From: JAPUIN01 sp041580375
GTDB lineage: Bacteria > Acidobacteriota > Polarisedimenticolia > Gp22-AA2
Direction of reading: 5' to 3'
Length of the DNA stretch: 36,911 bases
Assembly (NCBI GenBank): GCA_041580375.1
Contig: JBFGDZ010000011.1
Location: 1-36,911 of the forward strand
Below are positions 7,483-14,119 of the stretch, piece by piece (positions within the stretch are counted from its first letter, which is position 1; every line of letters begins with the position of its first letter). The notes under the pieces were generated by a model, which worked only from the letters and a program-made list of their open reading frames with translations, was not told the origin of the DNA and did not search any database. The translations under genes were made by a program, and so were the position numbers.

Positions 7483-7632
7483 TCAGTCCGTCACGCCGTC
7501 CGCATCCCGCTTGCGGTGCTTCGGAGGCTTGCGCCGCCGGTCCTCGTGGCGCTGGTGGGGCTTGCGCGGCAGGGGGATGCGCACCCCGGGGCGGCCCCGG
7601 ATCCGCCGCCGACTCCGCTTCCGGCGCGGCAT
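7483..7632 (-). CDS. possible 49-residue very basic protein downstream of lon
   Basis: An ATG at 7632 opens a 49-codon frame ending in TGA at 7483. The product is extremely rich in Arg/Lys (begins MPRRKRSRRRIRGRPG, later RRRKPPKHRKRDADG). Nearly all third codon positions are G or C, like real genes here. It begins 8 bases after the lon stop on the same strand. Against it: no recognisable ribosome site, and arginine-rich frames arise by chance in such GC-rich DNA. No family is recognised; a nucleic-acid-binding role would be a guess from charge alone. Confidence 0.38.
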   Translation of the reverse strand: MPRRKRSRRRIRGRPGVRIPLPRKPHQRHEDRRRKPPKHRKRDADGVTD

Positions 7633-7640
7633 GGGCGGGA

Positions 7641-10169
7641 TCAGCGGGAGCGCGGATCGCTCGCTGCCGCCTTCGGGTTGACGCGATCGCGGCGCCTGGC
7701 GGATGGGCCGCGCTGACGCGCCCGTCCCGGGGCGCCGTCCGCCGCGACGTGGGAGCGTTTGGCGGCGCCGACGAGCGCCGCCGAAAGGACCTCCTCGATC
7801 AGCCGCACCTTCACGATCTTCAGCTGTTTGAGAATGTGCGGCGGTATGTCGACGAGATCCTTCTCGTTCTTCGATGGAAGCAGGATGGTGCGGATGCCGG
7901 CGCGGCGCGCGGCGAGGATCTTCTCCTTCACGCCCCCGACCGGCAGGACCTTGCCCCGCAGGGTGATCTCGCCCGTCATGGCGAGGTCGTGGCGGACGGG
8001 ACGCTGAGACATGAGCGATGCCAGGGCGACGGCGATCGTGATCCCGGCCGAGGGGCCGTCCTTGGGGATGGCTCCCGCGGGCACGTGGATGTGGATGTCG
8101 TATTTGTTGAACAGCTCGCTCTGGATGCCCATCTCCTCCGCGTGCGCCTTGACGAACGTCAGGGCGGCGTGCGCCGATTCCTTCATCACCTCGCCGAGCT
8201 GTCCCGTGATGACGAGGTTGCCGGTTCCGTTCATCCGGGTGGCCTCGATGAACAGGATGTCTCCTCCCGAGGATGTCCACGCCAGTCCGGTGGCCACACC
8301 GACCTCGTCCGTGCGCTCCGCGACCTCGGGAATGTGCTGGATCGGGCCCAGGAACTCCTGCAGGTCGCGGGAACGGATCGTGCGGGGGTTCTTGTCGCCC
8401 ATGGTGATGTTCTTGGCGATCTTGCGGCAGATGGTGGCGATCTGCTGCTCCAGGCGGCGGAGCCCCGAGTCGAAGGTGTAGCCGCGGATGATCTCGGAGA
8501 GAGCCTGATCGTCGATCGACACCTGCTCCTTCGTGAGCCCGTGATCGGCGATCTGCCTGGGGATCAGGTACTGCCGGGCGATGTCCATCTTCTCTTCCTC
8601 GACGTATCCCGGCAGGTGAAGGATCTCCATGCGGTCGCGCAGAGGATCCGGGATGGTGTCGAGCCGGTTGGCCGTCGTGATGAACATGACGCGTGACAGA
8701 TCGAAGGCCACGTCGAGATAGAGATCGGTGAAGGTGTCGTTCTGCTCCGGATCGAGGACCTCGAGCAGCGCCGAGGCGGGGTCCCCCCGGAAATCGACGC
8801 CGATCTTGTCCACCTCGTCGATCATGAACAGCGGGTTTCTCGACTCCACCCGCCGCAGGTTCTGCACGATCTTGCCGGGCATGGCGCCGACGTAGGTCCG
8901 GCGATGACCCCGGATCTCCGCCTCATCGCGCATCCCGCCGACGCTCATCCGCACGAACTTCCGTCCCAGGGCTTCGGCGATGGACTTGCCGAGCGACGTC
9001 TTTCCCGTCCCCGGGGGGCCGTAGAAGCACAGGATCGGGCTCTTCAGGTCCTTCTTCAGCTGCCGGACCGCGAGAAACTCGAGAATGCGATCCTTGACCT
9101 TCTCCAGATCGTAGTGATCGCGGTCGAGGATCTTGGCCGCCTCGCGGACGTCGAGCCGGTCCTCCGTCAGCTGCTTCCAGGGCAGGTTCGCCAGCCAGTC
9201 CAGGTAAGTCGAGATGACCGTGTACTCCGCGGAGGCGGGATTGACCATCTCGAGCCGGGACAGCTCCTTCTCGGCCTCCTTGGTGGCCTCCTCGGTGAGC
9301 CCCGCCCCCTCGAGCTTTTCGCGCAGCTCGCGCACCACGGTCGCCGTCTCGGTCTCATCGCCGAGCTCCTTGCGGATGACCTTCATCTGCTCGCGCAGGA
9401 AGTACTCGCGCTGCGACTTGCGGATCTCGTCCTCAGTCTGTTCCCGGATCTCCTGGCCGGCCTTCACGGTGCCGATGGCCTTCTCGATCAGCTTGATCGC
9501 CAGGCGCAGCCGGCCCATGGGATCGATCGTCTGGAGGATCTGCTTCTTCTCGTCGAGCTCGAAGTTCAGATGGTTGGCCACCTGATCGGCGAGATTCCCC
9601 GGACCGGTCAGGTTGTTCTTGATGAGGGTGAGGATCTCACCCGGCACGCGTGCGTCGAGCTGGATGAGGTTCTCGAGCAGGTGCAGGGCGTTGCCCATCA
9701 GGAGGTTGGCCTCCATCGACTCGGTTTCGCGCTCATCGATGCAGGCCACCTGCGCGCGCAGGTAGGGCTCGGTCTGGTCGTACCCCGTGATCCGGAATCG
9801 CCGCAGGCCCAGCAGGATGATCTGGATCGTGTTGCCCGAGACGTTCAGACGGTTGACCAGGCGCGCCGCGACGCCGATGTTCGAGAGATCGTCGACGGGG
9901 GGAACCTCGACGGATGTGTTCTTCTGGATCACTAGTCCGATGATCGACTCCGACTCCATGTCCCGGATGAGGCTGAGGTTCTTCTTGCGCACCACCTGGA
10001 GATTCACGACCATCTGGGGAAAGACCACGGTGGAGGCCAGCGGAATGACCGGGATCACCGCGGGGATGTCGCAGGAGAGCATCTCCACGCCGCGGTGATC
10101 GGCGCTGGAGATCGACGGGCTCTTGGACTTCTCGCCGCGATCGGAGCCGTTCTTTCTGGAGGTGCTCAT
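7641..10169 (-). CDS. lon: ATP-dependent protease Lon
   Basis: 842 residues from ATG 10169 (an in-frame GTG lies two codons upstream at 10175; AGGGGG sits ~9 bases before the ATG). Lon is a cytoplasmic AAA+ protease that degrades misfolded and regulatory proteins. The N-terminal substrate-binding domain spans ~35-240 (VIPLASTVVFPQMVVNLQV), followed by a coiled helical region with REYFLREQMKVIRKELGD. The AAA+ module has Walker A GPPGTGKT (384-391), Walker B LFMIDEVDK (~447-455) and VGGMRDEAEIRGHRRTYVGAMPG. The protease domain has catalytic Ser707 in PKDGPSAG and Lys750 in GGVKEKILAA, with the 43-residue spacing of E. coli S679/K722. After residue ~800 there is a basic tail of about 40 residues beyond the conserved domain. 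The gene is probably transcribed alone from the promoter at 10340-10366. Confidence 0.97.
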   Translation of the reverse strand: MSTSRKNGSDRGEKSKSPSISSADHRGVEMLSCDIPAVIPVIPLASTVVFPQMVVNLQVVRKKNLSLIRDMESESIIGLVIQKNTSVEVPPVDDLSNIGVAARLVNRLNVSGNTIQIILLGLRRFRITGYDQTEPYLRAQVACIDERETESMEANLLMGNALHLLENLIQLDARVPGEILTLIKNNLTGPGNLADQVANHLNFELDEKKQILQTIDPMGRLRLAIKLIEKAIGTVKAGQEIREQTEDEIRKSQREYFLREQMKVIRKELGDETETATVVRELREKLEGAGLTEEATKEAEKELSRLEMVNPASAEYTVISTYLDWLANLPWKQLTEDRLDVREAAKILDRDHYDLEKVKDRILEFLAVRQLKKDLKSPILCFYGPPGTGKTSLGKSIAEALGRKFVRMSVGGMRDEAEIRGHRRTYVGAMPGKIVQNLRRVESRNPLFMIDEVDKIGVDFRGDPASALLEVLDPEQNDTFTDLYLDVAFDLSRVMFITTANRLDTIPDPLRDRMEILHLPGYVEEEKMDIARQYLIPRQIADHGLTKEQVSIDDQALSEIIRGYTFDSGLRRLEQQIATICRKIAKNITMGDKNPRTIRSRDLQEFLGPIQHIPEVAERTDEVGVATGLAWTSSGGDILFIEATRMNGTGNLVITGQLGEVMKESAHAALTFVKAHAEEMGIQSELFNKYDIHIHVPAGAIPKDGPSAGITIAVALASLMSQRPVRHDLAMTGEITLRGKVLPVGGVKEKILAARRAGIRTILLPSKNEKDLVDIPPHILKQLKIVKVRLIEEVLSAALVGAAKRSHVAADGAPGRARQRGPSARRRDRVNPKAAASDPRSR

Positions 10170-10339
10170 CGGCACGCGCCCCCTTCACTGAGGGAAACGT
10201 TCGCGGGACCGTGATTCTTCCACCGCGGGCGGACCCGCGCGGGTGGCGACCTCGGGGCGAGCGCCCCGCGCTCGGCCCCCGGGCCCCGATCCCTGGGCCC
10301 GGCCCGGCCGCCCCTCGATCTCGGCGTCGTCGTCCGTAA

Positions 10340-10366
10340 GGTATATCTGGGCGCCCTGCCGGTCAA
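10340..10366 (-). promoter_or_regulatory. probable lon promoter
   Basis: On the minus strand TTGACC (10361-10366) is followed by AGATATACC; the best -10 (TATACC, 10340-10345) is at 15 bases, shorter than usual. The leader of ~165 bases before the lon start contains GC-rich dyads, including GGGGCG-AG-CGCCCC near 10255, that could fold in the RNA. No CIRCE-type heat-shock element was seen. Confidence 0.45.
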
Positions 10367-10424
10367 CCGCGTCCGCGAAAGGGTGCCGACTGAAGGCCGC
10401 GCCGGGCGGGGGGGACGGGCGCCG

Positions 10425-10970
10425 TCAGGGGATGAGGACGGCGGCCGCGACGACGGTGGTCCACCAGCCGCGCTTGTCGCCGACCGCCGACTGGGTCACG
10501 TTCATGGTGCGGTAGATCTCGCCGCTGATCTTCCAGAGCTCCTTGCGCTCGTCGTAGGACGTCTCGGGATCGAACTCCACGCCCGAGATGGTCGCGAGCA
10601 TCTGGGCGGCCAGATCCTCCGCATAGTCCCCGGCCACCTCCTCCGTCTGGCCGAAGGAGTGATGCTCGCTCAGGTAGCCGTTGCACCCCGGCTTGGCGGG
10701 GATGGCCACTCCGATCGACGCGGCGCAGAGCCGGTGCGGCTCGTTCGTCTCGGCCTGGCTCATGACGCAGAAGACCACCTCGCCCGTGCGCAGGTACTTG
10801 AGACCCTGGCTCTTCGGGATCGTCTTGCATCCGGGCGGGAAAATGCTGCTCACCCGGACCAGATTGAAGGTCGCGATCGAAGCGTCCCGCAGGGCCATCT
10901 CGAAGGAGTTGAGCTTCTGCGGGTGCCGGCCGACGCCCTTGGTCAGGAAGATCTTCTTCGACACGAACAT
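10425..10970 (-). CDS. pdaD: pyruvoyl-dependent arginine decarboxylase
   Basis: 181 residues from ATG 10970. An upstream in-frame start at 11126 is rejected because a promoter at 11031-11060 lies inside it, and GAGAGG stands 6 bases before 10970. The enzyme converts arginine to agmatine for polyamine synthesis. It is made as a proenzyme that cleaves itself at a Ser-Ser bond, the second serine becoming the pyruvoyl cofactor of the alpha chain. The site is visible as NLVRVSSIFPPGCK, with Ser41-Ser42, closely matching the Methanocaldococcus enzyme's NLIRISSIMPP. AASIGVAIP and the C-terminal TVVAAAVLIP also fit. Family size is 150-200 residues. No agmatinase or agmatine deiminase gene is in the window. 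Confidence 0.93.
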   Translation of the reverse strand: MFVSKKIFLTKGVGRHPQKLNSFEMALRDASIATFNLVRVSSIFPPGCKTIPKSQGLKYLRTGEVVFCVMSQAETNEPHRLCAASIGVAIPAKPGCNGYLSEHHSFGQTEEVAGDYAEDLAAQMLATISGVEFDPETSYDERKELWKISGEIYRTMNVTQSAVGDKRGWWTTVVAAAVLIP

Positions 10971-11030
10971 GATGGGCCTCTCGGAAGACGGCGGCCGCGG
11001 CGCTCGAGACGGATCCTGCGAACCGGCGAA

Positions 11031-11060
11031 GTTATACCGGATCGCGATCGGCAGGGTCAA
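11031..11060 (-). promoter_or_regulatory. promoter of the arginine decarboxylase gene
   Basis: On the minus strand TTGACC (11055-11060), an 18-base spacer and TATAAC (11031-11036) give a start near 11024 and a ~54-base leader. This supports translation from 10970. Confidence 0.7.
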
Positions 11061-11147
11061 GCATGGAAAATCCGCGCGAAGCGGCCGGACACCCGGGCGG
11101 AATCCCGGCCGCCGCGCGCGGCGCACTCGCTCTTTCGAACGATGCGA

Positions 11148-11795
11148 TCAGGCGCTCTTCTTCTTGCTCCACTTGACGCTGCAGCCGAACGCCTTCGTCT
11201 CGCTGACCGGCACGGGCCGGCCATTCACGAGAGCCTGCATGGCCAGCTCGAAGTCCCGCGACGTCACCTCGTTCTCCTTCACGGAGTCGTCCACGCGGCC
11301 GCGGTAGACGAGCTTGCCGTCGGCGTCGAGCAGGAAGATGTGGGGCGTCACACGGGCGCCGTAGGCGGCCGCGGTGGCCTGCGTCGTGTCGACGACGTAC
11401 GGGTAGGGGAACTTCTTCTTCTTGGCCCTGGCGACCATCTGCTCGAAGCCGTCGCCCGGAACGACCGCCGGATCGTTCGGGTTGATCGCAACGAAACCGA
11501 TGCCCCGGCTCTGGTACTTCTTCGCCAGGGCGATGAGCCTGTCCTCGTATCCCACCGAGAAGGGGCACTCGTTGCAGGTGAAGATCAGCGCCGTCCCCTT
11601 CTCTCCCGAGACGTCCGCGAGCGTGTACATCTTCATATCGGTGCCCTTGAGCTTGAAGTCCGCGCCGCGGGCTCCGATCGCAAGCTCCGGGGAACAGAGA
11701 GCCGGAGACGGAACAGCCAGCGTGAGCGCCGCGACGAGGGCGCCCGCGCCGGCCGTGATGAGCATCGAGCGTCTCGATCCTGACCTGCGCGACAT
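11148..11795 (-). CDS. exported thioredoxin-like/AhpC-TSA redoxin with a CxxC motif
   Basis: 215 residues from ATG 11795; an adjacent GTG is one codon upstream, but GGAGG lies 6 bases before the ATG. The N-terminus is a signal peptide with two arginine clusters (RRSGSRRSMLITAGAGALVAALTLAVP), possibly Tat-type, ending near PALCSPE. The mature part is a thioredoxin fold: FTCNECPFSVGYEDRL holds the redox pair C-N-E-C, GFVAINPND follows, and VTPHIFLLDADGKLVYRG carries the cis-proline and strand typical of TlpA/AhpC-like redoxins. Such proteins reduce disulfides or peroxides outside the cytoplasm. A further Cys lies near the C-terminus (KAFGCSVKW), a possible resolving or metal-ligand residue. It lies 149 bases downstream of the copper ATPase stop on the same strand; a shared role in copper or redox stress is inference. 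Confidence 0.88.
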   Translation of the reverse strand: MSRRSGSRRSMLITAGAGALVAALTLAVPSPALCSPELAIGARGADFKLKGTDMKMYTLADVSGEKGTALIFTCNECPFSVGYEDRLIALAKKYQSRGIGFVAINPNDPAVVPGDGFEQMVARAKKKKFPYPYVVDTTQATAAAYGARVTPHIFLLDADGKLVYRGRVDDSVKENEVTSRDFELAMQALVNGRPVPVSETKAFGCSVKWSKKKSA

Positions 11796-11944
11796 CACAG
11801 TCCTCCACGAGAAAGCCGGTCCGGGACTTCGTGTCGCCGGGGGGGTCCCGAGGCCGAGCCGGCGCGTCCGGATCCGACGGGTTGAGAATCGTTCGGACCG
11901 CCTACTCTACAACAGGACGTCCGCGCCGCCCACGCGGCCCGCGC

Positions 11945-14119
11945 CTACAGACGGATCCGCCTGAGGCGGAGAGCGTTGCCGATGACCGTGAGGGAGGAGA
12001 GGCTCATGGCGGCGCTGGCGATCATCGGGTCGAGCAGGAGCCCGAAGACGGGATACAGAACGCCCGCAGCCAGGGGAACGCACAGGATGTTGTAGGCGAA
12101 CGCGAAGGTGAGGTTCTGGCGGATGTTCGCCATCATGGCACGGCCGAGCCGCCGGGTCCGCAGGATGCCGTCCAGGTCGCCCCGCACGAGCGTGACGGGG
12201 GCGGTCTCCTTGGCGATGTCCGCTCCGGTTCCCATGGCGATGCCGACGTCCGCCTCCGCCAGGGCCGGCGCATCGTTGATGCCGTCGCCCGCCATCGCCA
12301 CGACGGCGCCCTCGGACCGCAGCGCGCGCACGATCTCCGCCTTCTCCAGCGGGCTCACGCCGGCCCGGACCTCCTCGATGCCGAGCCGGCGGGCGACCGC
12401 CTCGGCGGTCAGCCGGTTGTCCCCCGTCAGCATCAGGACGCGCAGTCCATCCCGGCGGAGGACGTCCAGCGACCGGCGCGCCGTCGGCTTGATCCGATCG
12501 GCGACGCCGAACAACCCCGCGTGCGCGCCGTCGATCGCGGCGTGCAGCACCGTCTGCCCCTCGCTCCGGAGGGCCCTGGCGTGCTCCTCCAGACCGTCCG
12601 CCGCTGGGGAGCCTCCCGAGACGAAGGCGGCCGTACCGAGCGCCAGCCGCCGACCTTCGACGGTGCCCGCGACGCCGCCGCCGGGATGGGATTCGAATCC
12701 GGTCACCCCGGCCGGAGCCAGCCCCGCCCCCAGGGCGCCACGCACGATCGCGTCGGCCAGCGGATGCTCGCTGCCGCGCTCAAGCGAGGCGGCCAGGCGG
12801 AGGAGATCATGCTCGGGCATCAGGGTGGAGACGATGGTGGTCACCTCGGGCTTCCCCTCGGTGAGCGTCCCGGTCTTGTCGACCACGAGCGTGTCGACCC
12901 GCTCCAGAAGCTGCAGGCTCTCCGCGTCGCGGATGAGGACGCCTGCCGCGGCGCCGCGGCCGGTGCCGACCAGGATCGACATCGGGGTCGCGAGGCCCAG
13001 CGCGCAGGGGCAGGCGATGATCAGGACGGCGATCGCGGCGAGAAGCGCGTGCGCCATGCGGGGCGCCGGCCCGAGGACGCTCCAGGCAACGAAGGTGATC
13101 AGGGCGACGAGAAGAACGACGGGGACGAAGACGGAGGAAACGCGGTCCGCGAGGCGCTGGATCGGCGGCCGGCTGCTCCGCGCCTCGCTCACGAGCTGAA
13201 CGATCCGGGCCAGCAGCGTTTCCTCCCCGACTCGTTCGGCGCGCATGATGAACGATCCCGTTCCGTTGAGCGTGCCGCCGATCACCTCGTCCCCGGGACC
13301 CTTCTCGGCCGGGATCGACTCTCCGGTCACCATCGATTCGTCGACCGCGCCGCGTCCTTCGAGCACGACACCGTCCACCGGCACCCTCCCGCCGGGGCGC
13401 ACGCGCAGCCGATCCCCGGGCGACACGAGCACGAGCGCGACGTCCTCCTCGCTTCCATCGGCGCCGATCCGCCGGGCCGTCGGCGGCGCCAGATCCAGAA
13501 GGGCGCGCAGCGCGGCCCCCGTCCTCCCCCGCGCGCGCAGCTCCAGCACCTGGCCCACGAGCACGAGGACGGTGATCACCGCCGCGGTCTCGAAATAGAC
13601 GGGGACCTCCCCGTGGCTCCTGAACGCCTCCGGGAAGATCCCGGGCGCGACGGTGGCGGCGGCGCTGTAGAGCCAGGCGATGCCGGTGCCGCCCGCGATC
13701 AGCGTGAACATGTTGAGGGCGCGGAACCGGATCGAATCCCAGGCCCGCACGAAGAAGGGCCAGCCGCAGTACAGAACGACCGGCGTCGCGAGGACGAGCT
13801 GCGACCATGCGACCGCGCCGCCGAGGCTCGTCCGCAGGCGCCTGAGAGGCGGGATCAGATCGGCCATGGCGATAAGGAACACGGGGAGGGTCAGGATCAG
13901 GCCGATCCAGAGCCGGCGCTGCATGACCGCGATCTCGGGGTCGGGCTCGCCGCCGGCCGCCGGCGCGAGCGGCTCGAGAGCCATCCCGCAGATGGGACAG
14001 GATCCCGGCCCGTCCCTGCGCACCTCGGGATGCATCGGGCAGGTGTGGATCGTCGCCGCCGCGGCGGGTCGCGCGGCGGGCGGCCCCTCGGAATGGCAGC
14101 CGGGCCGGTGCGGGCTCAC
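11945..14119 (-). CDS. copA: copper-type P1B ATPase with N-terminal heavy-metal-binding (HMBD) motif
   Basis: 724 residues. GTG start at 14117-14119, directly abutting the TGA of the upstream amidohydrolase; GAGGTGG inside that gene's end serves as ribosome site. The protein exports monovalent copper (or silver) using ATP. There is no HMA domain. Instead residues 26-46 hold TCPMHPEV...GSCPICGMAL (Cys27, Cys41, Cys44), the short HMBD module. TGES (265-268) is the actuator, CPC at 370-372 is the transmembrane metal site, D414 in DKTGTLTEGKP is phosphorylated, and GDGINDAPALAEADVGIAMG closes the P domain. AYN in helix 7 and MSLSS in helix 8 match the Cu(I) P1B-1 subclass. Seven or eight hydrophobic segments are visible. 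Confidence 0.93.
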   Translation of the reverse strand: MSPHRPGCHSEGPPAARPAAAATIHTCPMHPEVRRDGPGSCPICGMALEPLAPAAGGEPDPEIAVMQRRLWIGLILTLPVFLIAMADLIPPLRRLRTSLGGAVAWSQLVLATPVVLYCGWPFFVRAWDSIRFRALNMFTLIAGGTGIAWLYSAAATVAPGIFPEAFRSHGEVPVYFETAAVITVLVLVGQVLELRARGRTGAALRALLDLAPPTARRIGADGSEEDVALVLVSPGDRLRVRPGGRVPVDGVVLEGRGAVDESMVTGESIPAEKGPGDEVIGGTLNGTGSFIMRAERVGEETLLARIVQLVSEARSSRPPIQRLADRVSSVFVPVVLLVALITFVAWSVLGPAPRMAHALLAAIAVLIIACPCALGLATPMSILVGTGRGAAAGVLIRDAESLQLLERVDTLVVDKTGTLTEGKPEVTTIVSTLMPEHDLLRLAASLERGSEHPLADAIVRGALGAGLAPAGVTGFESHPGGGVAGTVEGRRLALGTAAFVSGGSPAADGLEEHARALRSEGQTVLHAAIDGAHAGLFGVADRIKPTARRSLDVLRRDGLRVLMLTGDNRLTAEAVARRLGIEEVRAGVSPLEKAEIVRALRSEGAVVAMAGDGINDAPALAEADVGIAMGTGADIAKETAPVTLVRGDLDGILRTRRLGRAMMANIRQNLTFAFAYNILCVPLAAGVLYPVFGLLLDPMIASAAMSLSSLTVIGNALRLRRIRL

